From Macrobrachium rosenbergii (taxonomy: Eukaryota > Arthropoda > Malacostraca > Decapoda > Palaemonidae), in assembly GCF_040412425.1 (NCBI RefSeq), contig NC_089766.1, positions 49,900,797 to 49,964,796 of the forward strand: DNA of 64,000 nt. Direction: 5' to 3'. Positions 48,153-60,075 of the stretch are shown one piece after another (position 1 is the first letter of the stretch; each line of letters starts with the position of its first letter). Under the pieces are notes generated by a model. It was not told where the DNA came from. It saw only the letters and a program-made list of their open reading frames with translations, and made no database searches. Made by a program: the position numbers and the translations under genes.

Positions 48153-48603
48153 ACAAGACGACCAATAGCATCATATCCTGAGGTCAAGTTCAACTGGAAC
48201 ATGACTGATTTAACGAGAAGTTTGGCTGATTTCGAAACGGACGCTGAAAGTAGAGATGTCTCTGAATGTCTTGATGGGGGTGGGTACGAAAATGGGTGTC
48301 TTTCTTGGTATACTCAATTGGTAAATATTTTTCTCTCGTTGAAGTGTTTAGTATCTCTGCAGGTAACGTTGTGAACAAATATTTGCAATAGGAAGAGTAT
48401 GGAGTTAATTTATTCCAGTCTCTTGGCACTCTTTTGCAGAAAACATAATTCTTCAGGTTGGAATGTCTAAACTAATTTTCATTAAGATATCAACCTACGA
48501 TAATGAGTTCAATTTTGAACAAGCTATATCTTATGATAAACTATTTTTACGATTTCTTCCCGGAAGGGTGGGGATTTTTAATCGCTGTTACTGTTTTTAA
48601 TAC

Positions 48604-48609
48604 AATAAA
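48604..48609 (+). terminator. Polyadenylation signal AATAAA, gene F
   Basis: 452 bases after the stop of gene F; no earlier AATAAA seen in the 3' region. Confidence 0.45.
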
Positions 48610-49105
48610 CTGTCCAGACATTTTGTTTTATGCAACATTCCTGTCATAATCTGCATATTGCTTTACACATTTTGTATTGAAAGACATAAATATATATGTG
48701 TGCTTATCTCTTCATATTTAATAAAACATCACCCACGGAACCCAGTGTAGGAAGAACAATCTGCCCTTTTTCAGAATAATCTGATTCCCTTCGTACAAAG
48801 GGGCATGGGGTAGCACTTTCATCCCAAGGTGCTTGCCGAAAATCAGAGGTCTAACACCTTCAGGAGATACCTTGAGAGGGGAAGGTATGAAGGTGAAAGA
48901 AGTACACACAATTATATGGCCATTTAATGTATAAATGAATGCTTGTGCCGTGATGGTAAGTGGTAGCACCATGAAATTGCTGTCCTATAAAATACCAAAT
49001 GGTTTGGTATTCTACATAACTTCTCGTAAGGCAGAGAGGAGACGGTTAGGAGAGGGTTGTGAACCATTTGGAATGAAGAAATCCCCCCAAAATAGCAGCA
49101 ATGTT
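48610..49105. other. No gene seen
   Basis: The short open frames at 48718-49160 show no supporting features. Confidence 0.5.
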
Positions 49106-49470
49106 TTAGTTTTCTGTAAAAGAAAACTATCGAGATGGCTATTTGTGTGTCTGACCGCACTTTTTCTGTCCGTCCTCAGATCTTAAAAACTACTGAGGCT
49201 AGAGGGCTGCAAATTGGTATGTTGATCGTCCACACTCCAGCCATCAAACATAGCAAATTGCAGCCCTGTAGCCTCAGTATAGTTTTGATTTTATTCAAGG
49301 TTCAAGTTAGCCGTGATCGTGCGACTGGCACCGCTATAAGTGCCAACAACACAGACCACCACCGGGCCGTGGCTGAGAGTTTCATGGGCCATGGCTGAGA
49401 GTTTCATACAGCATTATACGCTGTACAGAAAACTCGATTGCGCATAAGAAACTTAGGCACACTTTTTACT
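49106..49470 (+). mobile_element. Element B copy (subfamily with ggctgagagtttcatg)
   Basis: Left hairpin agttttctgtaaaagaaaac, central palindrome about 49190-49285. Pairs as an inverted repeat with the next copy. Confidence 0.88.
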
Positions 49471-49654
49471 TGTTTTTGCTAGAAGTCAGCAATTGTCACC
49501 CTTTAACCGTACTATACTGGTAAACACAACTGATAGAGTGAAATTCCCCAATAGCACGGGAGTTGTGGAATTTTGGGGTTTTGAATGCCCTGTATGGCAC
49601 GACATTTAGCAAGACCAAGTGAATGACAGTGTCTTTATGACAGAAACGAAATAG

Positions 49655-50042
49655 TAAAAAATGCACCGAAGTTTCTTCGGCGCAATCGAGTTTTCTGTAC
49701 AGCGTAAAATCAAGGCCACCGAAAATACACCTATCTTTCGGTGGTCTCGGTATAATGCTGTATGAGCCGAGGCCCATGAAACTTTAACTACGGGCCGGTG
49801 GTGGCATATCTATACCGTTGCCAGACGCATGATTATGGCTAACTTTAACCTTAAATAAAATAAAGACTACTGAGGCTAGAGGGCTGCAATTCGATATGTT
49901 TGATGATTGGAGGGTGGACGATCAACGTACCAGTTTGCAGCCCTCTAGCCTCAGTAGTTTTTAAGATCTGAGGGCGGACAGAATAAAGTGCGGATTGGCA
50001 GACAAAGCCATCTCAACAATTTTCTTTTACGGAAAACTAAAA
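49655..50042 (-). mobile_element. Element B, full-length copy
   Basis: Begins gcaccgaagtttcttcggcg, has the ccaccgaaaat...ctttcggtgg hairpin (about 49718-49743), central palindrome about 49866-49960, and ends ttttcttttacggaaaact. Confidence 0.9.
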
Positions 50043-50337
50043 AATTAATTAATAGTCAGACTGACTGGATCTGAGGTGGCCTAAAATACGCAAAAGATTT
50101 GAAATGTGAAAGATTGTCATACATAAGACTTAACAAGGTAGCAAGAAAGTCGTTCCAGCGAGTCATGGTCCTGAAAGGGATTTATTTGATTGATTTACGG
50201 TCACTAAATCTGGCGTCGCAACACGTATGTTATTGTAGCCAATCTTCGAAGGGAAATTTGCAGAGTCAGAAACATGAGAGGAAGAAGTGTGATGTAAAAA
50301 ACACGTTTGCAGGTGGCACCGTGCTGACTGGGATATT
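50043..50337. other. No gene seen
   Basis: Unique-looking sequence between element B and SINE-A. Confidence 0.5.
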
Positions 50338-50665
50338 CCCCGTGAGGGGGACGGGTAAAGTCCGTCAGTGCACCTCCCGTGGTACACTGTAGGCATTACT
50401 TCAGGGTCTTTGCAGCGTTCCTTCGGCCCCTAGCCGCAGCCTCTTTCATTCCTTTTACTGTACCTCCGTTCATAATCTCTTACTTCCATCTGACTATTCA
50501 CCCACTCTCTAACAATTGTTTCGAAGCGCAACTGCGAGGTTTTCCTCCTGTTAACCTCTCAAACCTCCTTACTGTCAAAATCCCTTTCAGCGCTGATTGA
50601 CCTCATAGGTCCCAGCGCTTGGCATTAGGCCTAAATTCCATATTCTATTCTATTCTACTGATTGG
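50338..50665 (+). mobile_element. SINE-A, full-length copy
   Basis: Head ccccgtgagggggacgggt; tail attctattctattctactg, an ATTCT variant of the pentanucleotide tail. Confidence 0.9.
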
Positions 50666-50689
50666 GATATTGTAGAGAAGCGGCAGGGA

Positions 50690-51061
50690 ATAGTGAAAGA
50701 ATATGCAACTTTTCGAAAGATGAGAAAGTTGAAAGAAAATGTAAGCAAAAAAGGTGAAGAGGTTATGGTTGAAAAATAGAATGATTAGCTTAATATATGG
50801 ATAAATTTATTTAGGAATAAACATAATGGATAATGATAAGACGAGAGAAGAGGCGAATTGGAAGGTTATGTACGAGACATCTGGAAGAAACTCTGAGTGT
50901 CTAGAAGCCCTGGTTTGAATGTGGGAAAGGATTGTTGAGCTAATTCTCCTCTATGGTAGTGAAGTGTGGGTGGTGAATGAAAATAAAATAAGAAAATGTG
51001 GAAGCATTATAGATGAAATGTTTGTGTGGAGTATGGAAATAGGAAGCATGGAAAATATGAG

Positions 51062-51062
<1 letters not shown>
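50690..51062 (+). mobile_element. LINE reverse-transcriptase tail, left arm
   Basis: The last 140 bases translate as ERIVELILLYGSEVWVVNEN then KIRKCGSIIDEMFVWSME. The LLYGSEVW motif is typical of the end of the RT region of non-LTR retrotransposons. Upstream part is stop-interrupted. The last 130 bases recur inverted at 58884-59018. Confidence 0.72.

Positions 51063-51064
<2 letters not shown>

Positions 51065-51143
<79 letters not shown>
51065..51143. repeat. (TA)n microsatellite
   Basis: Abuts the left LTR. Confidence 0.95.
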
Positions 51144-52271
51144 TATTATGATTAGCAAGAATTCGCTAGCAAATTACCCCCCTCTCCTTTGTTGTTGTTG
51201 GTTGTTCATTTACTGCCAGCCGGCCGATCGATAGACCATCTGTCTATCGACTTAAAAACAAGGTTTAAAAGATTAAAGGCGCTCCCATTTTTGATAAAGA
51301 TCTTTCCTTCGAGGCAAAAGTAATCTGGCTTGGCGTTTCTCCTACAGGCCAAAACCTCCCCTGCGGGCAGCAGGTGCAATGAGTCAAAGCATCTGTGTTG
51401 GGCGCACCCCTGTCCCATAGGAGGGGATAAAGGCAAAAGCCCAAGGTCTCAGGACACACGCGGGCTGGAAGATATGGAGTGAACTTGTGAAGACGTCCTC
51501 AACACCTGGCCCCATCGATGCCCTTGCATCCTAACCACGTGGCCCTTCCCAAAGTATACTTCTCCTCGTGCCCTTCAACCGTATTCCTCGAGCCCACACG
51601 CCATTGCTTGGAGTTTCGAGGAGTCCCCATCGCCTTGCCCCTTTACGGAAGCCCTTGCATCTCACCACGTGGAAGAAACTCGTCCTCGGAAATCGCAAGT
51701 CATCCACGGACCGCCTTCTACACGCCCTCGGAAAATCTGCTAAGGTAAAGTGCCCTGAAGAGCCCCATTTCAGTCACGCTTTTGTCTCGTAATATTTTCT
51801 TAAAGAGAAAGCCAGAAATCTCCCTTGTCTAATGTCCGTGCGCCTCTTGCATCGGCAGTATTAATTCTTTATTACTCCTTTGGCACCCTCAGTGCAGCTT
51901 CGAATTCATTATTCTTTTGTCTATTTTCATTACTGGCGTATAATGTGCATATCTCTCATTTCAGAGGGATCCTATCGTGGAAGCTTCTCGACTGTGGCTG
52001 GGATTCCCCAGTTTCATTCAATCTACTTGAGTTCCTCTTTCCCGTACTAATGTCATTTATGTAAATACACTACTTTAAATGTGCCCACGTGTTTTACGTA
52101 ATATTTCCTCAGTAACAAGAGCCCTAAGCTCATATGAAATTCTCCTTTGTTTTCCTCTTTTTACGTTTTCCCGTACCCACGAAGTCAGAATCACAAGGCT
52201 AAATTAACTTAAATTGTTGCTACCTGTCTCACAGAGCATATTTCAAACTAAAACCACGGAAAACGTAAAAA
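51144..52271 (+). repeat. 5' LTR
   Basis: Starts TATTATGATTAGCAAG and ends CACGGAAAACGTAAAAA. About 1128 bases, matching the 3' LTR except for small length changes in runs. Open frames inside (51518-51792, 51825-52064) occur identically in both LTRs and are not genes. Confidence 0.93.
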
Positions 52272-52290
52272 TGGCGACCTGGCCATAGAT
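52272..52290 (+). other. Probable tRNA primer-binding site
   Basis: TGGCGACCTGGCC directly follows the LTR end; TGG is the complement of a tRNA CCA end. I cannot name the tRNA. Confidence 0.6.
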
Positions 52291-53149
52291 CTCGTTTTGC
52301 AGTTGCAGTTTCCCTAGTGTTGCTTTATTGCATTTGCAACTTGCCAGATCAGCTATTAGCAAAGCTAAGCTGGGTACGAGACAATTACGAACCTTTGTGT
52401 AAAACCAGCACACAGATCCAGAAAATTCCACGTAAGTAATGTGTTAATCTTAGCAAAACCTTTTTACAATCGTGACTGTTCCTAGGAATTAGAAATAGGG
52501 ACGCATGTAATCACTGAGAGAAAAGAACCGCCGTATTAGATTCGTTAATGCATGCCTTTCAGGATAGGTAGTTAGAAATAACCAGTGCTAACCATCCTTT
52601 GCTTCGAGGAATAGTGCGAAATTCCTCTGTGTTAAAATCTTTGCCATATCTTTTGCTTCGTGTTAAAATTCCTGTGTTAAAATCTTTGCCATATCCTTGC
52701 TTCGAGGAATAGTGCGAAAGAAATTCCTCTGTGATAACTTTTACTTCGCATTTCGAATTAGCGAACTGTTATTTAGGCGCGAATAAAATTCCCACGTGGG
52801 ACACGACGAAGTCAGCTTGCAGTGCTGACAATTCTCTCAGTGTAGTTAGAATTCGAGTTAGGTGTTAGGAAAGCGAAATTTAAACTCCGCTTATAGGGAA
52901 AATTACTAGGCCGTTGTACTGTTATCCTCTCAGACGACTGGGAAATTCTCCGGAATCCCAGACGGTATATAAATATACGGGTTCATTCACCCAGAATCTA
53001 AAAATACCTCCGGTGTTGGCCAAACGACCTGCACCCCCACCCCGCCCATGCCCGCGTGTGTAGCATTTTTTTTTTTTTTCTTTTTCCCCATTCATTCCCA
53101 GCATACATTTTTCTTTGGGTTTCCCGTTAGTAATTTCTAAGTCCTAAGG
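52291..53149 (+). other. Retrotransposon leader, first part
   Basis: Non-coding. A 60-base phrase, ttgcttcgaggaatagtgcg...ttaaaatctttgccatatc, is duplicated at 52600-52735. A T-run lies at about 53067. Confidence 0.6.
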
Positions 53150-53600
53150 GACGAATCGTAATTCCAAGTCCTAAGTGACTCCTAAAATTCTACGTCGCAC
53201 GTGGCGAGAATTCCTCCAAATTCCACAAATTCCAAGTCCTAAGTGACTCCTAAAATTCTACGTCGCACGTGGCGAGAATTCCTCCAAATTCCACAAATTC
53301 CAGTCCTCAGAGACTCCTAAAATTCTACGTCGCACGTGGCGAGAATTTCTCCAAATTCCAGTCCTTAGAGACTCCTAAAATTCTACGTCGCACGTGGCGA
53401 GAATTTCTCCAAATTCCAGTCCTCAGAGACTCCTAAAATTCTACGTCGTACGTGGCGAGAATTTCTACAAATTCCAGTCCTTAGAGACTCCTAAAATTCT
53501 ACGTCGCACGTGGCGAGAATTTCTCCAAATTCCAGTCCTCAGAGACTCAAAAATTCTAAATCGCACGTGGCGAGAATTTCTCATTCCTGCGGGAACCCAA
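53150..53600 (+). repeat. Tandem repeat in retrotransposon leader, unit about 58 bp
   Basis: Seven to eight units of cctaaaattctacgtcgcac, then gtggcgagaatttctccaaa, then ttccagtcctcagagact. The first units differ (aagtcctaagtgact, cctccaaattccacaaa) from the later ones. Confidence 0.92.
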
Positions 53601-53965
53601 AATCAAGTCCTTTGAGACATTATATAGTGTAGTTCACACACATCTAAGCCCTTACGGGACTGATCATTCTAGTTCGTTAGAACAACTCCTTAACTTCACG
53701 CTACAGCCGCCAAGTCCGAAAGCGTGACAAAACCCAACTACGCCTCTTCCGAGACACATATGACAATTCGTTCGCCAAGAACAACCACGTCTTTCCAAGA
53801 CATATCAAATTTTAACAAGTCTCCTCAGACTTACTAATCACCTGTCGTATTCAGACAGATCCATTCGCCTGCAGTCTGAACAATTGAGTGTTTCAGATTC
53901 CTGCAATTGAGTCTTTTCAGACAACCTGAGTCTTCTCAGACATATCATATAACCATTATTTCAAA

Positions 53966-56400
53966 ATGGCTAATACCAGAGCCCAACAAAACGAGGATTT
54001 CAAATTCTACATGTCCGCTGGGAAGGACATGGGACTATCGGGGCAAGATCTGAGAGCATGGGTTCAAGAACGAGTGGACGATGCCAAGGCGGAGAGAGCA
54101 AGAGAACGTGAAGAAAGGGAGAGAACGTGAAGAGAGGGAGAGGGAAACGAATCGCTCAAGAGCAGGAGAAGGAAAAGAACGTGCAGAGAGAGAGAGGGAA
54201 ACGAATTGCCCAAGAACAACGAGAGGAGAGAGAACGAATCGCTCACGAACAACGGGAGGAAAAGAACGTGCAGAGAGGGAAAGAGAACGTGAGGAGAGAG
54301 AGAGACAGAATCGCCCAAGAGAAAAGGGAGGAACGAGAATGGGAAGATCGAGAGCGACAGCCGCCCACGAGCTCCAGATGCTAGAACGACAGCCCGCCAC
54401 CCCCGCCCCTGCCGCGGGGATGAGTGCCCTCAGCCAAGCTCACTGTTCATGCCAAAATGGACCGAGTCCGAACCCAAAGTATGGCTTGAAAGGGCCGAAC
54501 GAGTCCTGGAGTGCTGCGATCTCTCCCCCATGAACTCTCCCTTGTTCTCACTAAATTCCTGGGCGGAAAGGCCCTCGTTGCCTACCACGCCCTTCCGCCG
54601 ACGATCGGGAAACTGGGAAGCCGTCGCCAAGCAGTTACGAAGGCGTACGAGATTACCCCGAGCGGTGGAGGAGACGTTGGAGAGAGCAGCCCAGAGAAGC
54701 AGGCCAGACTTGGTCCGATTGGGCGTACCATTGGAGCGGGCGTTGACAAAATGGCTCGATTCGGCGAGCCACTAACACCGCCGAGGTACTGAGCGGTTTA
54801 AATTCGAGCATTTCCTGCGCTACGCCCCCCTGCCCTCGCCACTCATATAGTGGAAAAAGCCCCAGCAACACTCACCGAGTGTTGCCGAATAGCAGATATG
54901 TGGGAAACTCACCACCCTCAAGAAGGATCCATGGGGCGGAAAATAAATCCCCGCCCTCCTCGAGGAACAAATTCCCCAAAGGCTGGAAACTGGCAAGCCC
55001 CTGACGTGCCACTATTGCAAAAAACGGGCACTCCTCCGAACAGTGCCGGAACAAGAAACCGCTCCTCTCTCCCCGGAAAACCGACAAATAACTTCGCCTG
55101 CGCCCTCCACGGGGCAGCGCGGAAAGATTTAGCCAGACCTTTTTGCACGGCGTGCAAGGTCTATGGCCATTCTCCCGCATGGGCGAAATGCCCACGCAAT
55201 AATAAATCAACTACTCCCACCGTCGCCTTGGCCGTCACAGATCCCAAGTCATTAGGCCCTCCGCCGAAGGGCCTGTATACGTGGCCCTCCACGAGGTAGC
55301 GAGCCCGCGCGCCGAGTCACTGCTTTCGAGGACTCGGGCGCACAAATCTCCTCATCCGGAGGGACAGAGTTCCCCTGCGGAGCTATCGTCAATAGACGAA
55401 AACTCGTCACGATCGAGGGAATAAATCAATTTAAGATGATACTCCCTACGGTCCAATTGAGAGTCTCACGACCTCACCAATCCAAAATGTGCAATCTTGC
55501 AGTAGCAAGCCATCTCCCCGGAGGCTATGACGTCATCCTGGGACAGGACTTCCAGTCCCCACCGAAATCACGACAATCTAGGGGTCCACATTCCCCGAAT
55601 CATTCCGCGGGCGCGAGTAATCCTCCCCGCTTCTCCCTCAGCCAAGACTGGCGCCCCTGGGTACCAGAAGGACGTGCAGTCCCCACCAGTGCCACCTGAG
55701 TACGATGTACAGTGGCCCCCCTCGATCGGTTCCCGATCCGATTCCAGTGCCCGGCCCTGCCTCAGTGCCAGTGCCAGGGCCCCAATCAGATCTCCCTTCA
55801 GGAGATGCCAAATTCCTGCCGGTGCCACTTGCATGCCCCGAGCAGGGCCAAGCTTCGTCCGTCCTGACCGACGAGCCCAAGAAACCTCTGATAGCGCCTG
55901 ACTCTGCCCAGTGCCAGCGCCAGAGCGATACGCCGATCTCCATTCACGGGATCCAACTCAGGACCCCTCTCTTCCCCGCCTGGCACCGCTACCAGCGTCG
56001 GTCAGAGAGACGGTTCCTCCGACCACCGCGGAAGCTCACCTGCAGGTGCGGCCTCGCAACCCGTACCTGAGCTGGTCATCGTTACCTGCGAGCCGCTCAC
56101 GCCACCCCCGACCGCCTCCTCTCTGCCTCAGCCCGTCGCCGACGCAATTGCAAGTCAGGATTCTGCCATATCTCACTTGGCCGATGAACTACAAGAGCCG
56201 CGACGGATCATGGTAGAACCCGCACGGAACACTCCTGCGCCAGCTGTCGCATCAGCAGGCCCAGGTGGTACTCCGTGCCGCCCTCCGGTCGCGGGCCCTC
56301 CGCTTCCCCGGCCGAGGACGACTGTCCCATTAAGAAAGGCTCGAGGCGAAATTACCACGGGCGTGGGAATTTCCAGGTAGTTTACAAAGAGCTCTAGAGC
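53966..56400 (+). pseudogene. Retrotransposon gag-protease region, frame-broken
   Basis: ATG at 53966 opens a frame with KFYMSAGKDMGLSGQDLRAW then an Arg/Glu-rich coiled coil; it stops at 54130 after a GA-length change. The Arg/Glu run continues in other frames to 54380. A SCAN-like segment (ERAERVLECCDLSPHELSLV pieced from two frames) is at 54490-54600, more gag at 54640-54900, a zinc-knuckle start C-H-Y-C-K-K at about 55008-55025 broken two bases later, and an aspartic protease start DSGAQIS near 55334 with GGYDVILGQDF at 55520. From 55560 the sequence is Pro/Ser/Arg-rich with no domain. At least four frame breaks, several in homopolymers or dinucleotides. Capsid and processing roles are known for the family; this copy as written cannot make them. 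Confidence 0.72.
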
Positions 56401-57727
56401 TCCCATGGCACCTGTGCCACCATTTCATCTTTCGAAGGTCTTGGCACCCTAATCCAGAAGGGAATGTCAGGCCCTCCTCTATCTTCTTCCGTTCCTCAGG
56501 AACTGCTATCCCTTACCATCCTCTACTAATCTTCCCTTAAATTATCCCCACAAGAGGCAATTAAATACGGGATACCATTCCCCACACAATGTATAAATCA
56601 TTAAGAATAACAGAGTGAGAAGTGGCACGCCCTTGCGCCCATACCTTGGCACCGGGCGTGCGTGTCAGCCCCTCCTGAAGGAGTCGCGCCTTCGGGTGCA
56701 CTTTCCTCGCCCTGGGACTGAAGTGATAGTCCGGGCCGTAATTTATAGGCAAAGGACGATAAATTCCCGCCTAACACAATAAAACCTCACTCTTTTTCCC
56801 TTAGTTCTTCTGCCAATATCATTTACTTTCTTTTTAGTCATTTATTTATCTTTAATTTTAATGAATCATGAGTCATAAACTCTTGCCCTTGTGATTTAAA
56901 TGCCCTTTTGTAAGCTCTGAGGGACGTGTCCTGCCTTTCATATGCGGTCAAGTTTTCATTCGTAACGTCTTGCTAATTTTACTTTTGTTATTATTATCCC
57001 TTTTCCCCTTCCATTCCTTCCAAGACTGCTGTTTGTCCTACCCCACATCTTTTGTCTGCTCGCCCCGTCATAACCTTGAGTAGGCAGTGGACGCATAAAA
57101 TTAGCGTAGTTTAAGGTTAGCGAATTAAAACCTCGCGAATACTCTCGCCCGCACACGACTGTCAAATTCCCGGTGTGTGGGTCATCCCTCAGCTCGCGTT
57201 GAACGATAGCTGAGCCAAGTAAGTTAAAACGAAGATAAATTATCAATGCGAATATGTATAGTCATTACAGTATCGTGTAAAAGGGGATGTCATTTACAAA
57301 AATAAACGCTGTTTTTTCATTTACACAGCCTCTTCAAGGCAGATTGTACTAACTGCATGCATTTTATCTAAAATTAAGTAACCGTGTATTTTAATTCTTG
57401 AACAATAACCATTTCTTTTCATTTGTTGGCCATAGCCTCATATACGTGGTCCTATAATCTTAATTAATTCACAATTGTTCGAGTCACTTTATAAAGTTAC
57501 AGTGGGTAACCAAATCTAAAGTAATTATTCTTTTGCAAGTGTTTAAATCACTTTGCGTCCTGTTAACGAAAATTGTCCCAATGTGTTATTAAAAGTAATG
57601 TCTCAGCTTCATAAAACCCTTAGGAGTAAAGTTCATTGCAAGGCAGAATGTAGAGTAACGTAAAGCATTTGCCGCTCATTCTGAATATCGATGTACACAC
57701 CCGAAGGAGGTATGTACATCATCTTGT
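56401..57727. other. Retrotransposon 3' non-coding part
   Basis: No RT, RNase H or integrase motif on either strand. Confidence 0.6.
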
Positions 57728-57736
57728 ATGGGGAGG
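57728..57736 (+). other. Polypurine tract
   Basis: ATGGGGAGG immediately before the 3' LTR start TATTATG. Confidence 0.65.
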
Positions 57737-58880
57737 TATTATGATTAGCAAGAATTCGCTAGCAAATTACCTCCCCCCCCCTCCTTTGTTGTTGTTGGTT
57801 GTTCATTTACTGCCAGCCGGCCGATCGATAGACCATCTGTCTATCGACTTAAAAACAAGGTTTAAAAGATTAAAGGCGCTCCCATTTTTGATAAAGATCT
57901 TTCCTTCGAGGCAAAAGTAATCTGGCTTGGGCGTTTCTCCTACAGGCCAAAACCTCCCCTGCGGGCAGCAGGTGCAATGAGTCAAAGCATCTGTGTTGGG
58001 CGCACCCCCCCTGTCCCATAGGAGGGGATAAAAGGCAAAAGCCCAAGGTCTCAGGACACACACGCGGGCTGGAAGATATGGAGTGAACTTGTGAAGACGT
58101 CCTCAACACCTGGCCCCATCGATGCCCTTGCATCCTAACCACGTGGCCCTTCCCAAAGTATACTTCTCCTCGTGCCCTTCAACCGTATTCCTCGAGCCCA
58201 CACGCCATTGCTTGGAGTTTCGAGGAGTCCCCATCGCCTTGCCCCTTTACGGAAGCCCTTGCATCTCACCACGTGGAAGAAACTCGTCCTCGGAAATCGC
58301 AAGTCATCCACGGACCGCCTTCTACACGCCCTCGGAAAATCTGCTAAGGTAAAGTGCCCTGGAAGAGCCCCATTTCAGTCACGCTTTTGTCTCGTAATAT
58401 TTTCTTAAAGAGAAAGCCAGAAATCTCCCTTGTCTAATGTCCGTGCGCCTCTTGCATCGGCAGTATTAATTCTTTATTACTCCTTTGGCACCCTCAGTGC
58501 AGCTTCGAATTCATTATTCTTTTGTCTATTTTCATTACTGGCGTATAATGTGCATATCTCTCATTTCAGAGGGATCCTATCGTGGAAGCTTCTCGACTGT
58601 GGCTGGGATTCCCCAGTTTCATTCAATCTACTTGAGTTCCTCTTTCCCGTACTAATGTCATTTATGTAAATACACTACTTTAAATGTGCCCACGTGTTTT
58701 ACGTAATATTTCCCTCAGTAACAAGAGCCCTAAGCTCATATGAAATTCTCCTTTGTTTTCCTCTTTTTTTACGTTTTCCCGTACCCACGAAGTCAGAATC
58801 ACAAGGCTAAATTAACTTAAATTGTTGCTACCTGTCTCACAGAGCATATTTCAAACTAAAACCACGGAAAAACGTAAAAA
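57737..58880 (+). repeat. 3' LTR
   Basis: About 1144 bases. Differs from the 5' LTR mainly by one-to-three-base runs (C-run near 57772, C-run near 58004, T-run near 58767, A-run near 58867). Confidence 0.93.
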
Positions 58881-58883
58881 TAT

Positions 58884-59018
58884 CTACATTTCTCATACTT
58901 TCCATTCTTCCTATTTCCATGTACTACACAAACAGTTCATCTATAATGCTTCCACCTTTCTTCTTTCATTTGCATTCATCACCCACACTCCACTACCATA
59001 GAGGAGAATTAGCCCAAC
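58884..59018 (-). mobile_element. LINE fragment, right inverted arm
   Basis: Reverse complement matches 50930-51062 with roughly 85-90% identity by eye, including cctctatggtag and ggaagcattatagatgaa. Same LINE RT tail as the left arm but opposite strand. Confidence 0.8.
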
Positions 59019-59020
59019 AA

Positions 59021-59162
<142 letters not shown>

Positions 59163-59164
59163 AT

Positions 59165-59420
59165 ATCAGGAGAACTCAAAAGGTTAATATAGCCGATGGA
59201 TTAGGGTTCGATCAAATGTAGAGAATGGACAATGATAGTGAAAAAACTGCACAGTCCAGAAGTGTTTGAAGTAAACAGGTAAAGAATGCATGAAATGCCT
59301 GGATAAATGGTGTGAAAAAGGTGTTGGAAAGACAGGGCCTCAACATCAAATTAGTGAGAAAGTGAGTGTTTGATGGAGATGAATGGCACAGTGCGTCAAG
59401 AACACTGCAGATGGACCTTC
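59165..59420 (+). mobile_element. LINE 3' coding remnant
   Basis: Reads NAWINGVKKVLERQGLNIKL with stops just around it and FDGDEWHSA further on. The pattern W-x-x-x-V-x-x-x-L-x-x-x-G-L-x-(x)n-R-x-x-W is the usual end of decapod non-LTR retrotransposon proteins. Plus strand, opposite to the arm just left of it. Confidence 0.55.
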
Positions 59421-59594
59421 TATATGCACATTTATGAAGCAGCTTAGGCCAGGGATGTTCTCTGCAGGGTTCAGGAATTTAGTACCAATGTGGTGCTGAC
59501 CACTATCATGTCTTCTCCCCGATAGGGAAAATGGCTTAATATATACCACCTACACACATACATACATATATGTATGTGTATGTTTTATATATAA

Positions 59595-59599
<5 letters not shown>

Positions 59600-59671
<72 letters not shown>
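59600..59671. repeat. (TA)n microsatellite
   Basis: Pure TA run. Confidence 0.95.
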
Positions 59672-59674
<3 letters not shown>

Positions 59675-59685
59675 AAAGATTTCTT

Positions 59686-59834
59686 TCAAACTGGATGGTA
59701 TCAAATGGAGTATTTATTCAGGAAAAGTTACAAGCTTTCTTGGACAAACAGTCCACATTATCAAGTATCCGTTCGTCCAAGAAAACTTGTAACTTTTTCT
59801 GAATAAATACTCCGTTAGATACCATCCAGTTTGA
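59686..59834. repeat. 60-bp-arm hairpin (inverted repeat), loop 29
   Basis: Left arm tcaaactggatggtatcaaa...ctttcttggac; right arm gtccaagaaaacttg...taccatccagtttga. I count four mismatches in 60 positions. Could be a small foldback element or a hairpin RNA source. Confidence 0.85.
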
Positions 59835-59899
59835 ATGAGGTCCTTTTAGTAATTCTACTAATGCACAGAACTATTATGTATGTGATAAAGTTATATTTA

Positions 59900-59947
59900 C
59901 ATATATATATATTACATTATATATGTGTAAATTTATATATGTATAAA

Positions 59948-60023
<76 letters not shown>

Positions 60024-60042
60024 ATATATATACACACAATTG

Positions 60043-60072
<30 letters not shown>
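59900..60072. repeat. (TA)n and (GT)n microsatellites
   Basis: TA to about 60031, then GT at 60045-60072. Confidence 0.95.

Positions 60073-60075
<3 letters not shown>

Larger units (their letters stand above)
51144..58880 (+). mobile_element. LTR retrotransposon, gag-only, non-autonomous as sequenced
   Basis: About 7.7 kb: 5' LTR, primer-binding region, repeat-bearing leader, gag and protease remnants, long non-coding 3' part, polypurine tract, 3' LTR. I find no reverse transcriptase, RNase H or integrase signature. Only about 1.3 kb of non-coding sequence lies between the end of the gag-protease region and the PPT, which is too short for a full pol. The gag type (Arg/Glu coiled coil, SCAN-like segment, zinc knuckle) is as in Ty3/Gypsy-like elements of arthropods. 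Insertion duplication is not readable because both sides are TA-rich. Confidence 0.85.

Noticed and set aside
51518..52064. Frames of 74-79 residues, repeated at 58122-58669
   Set aside because: They lie in the LTRs, are identical because the LTRs are, and have no domain.
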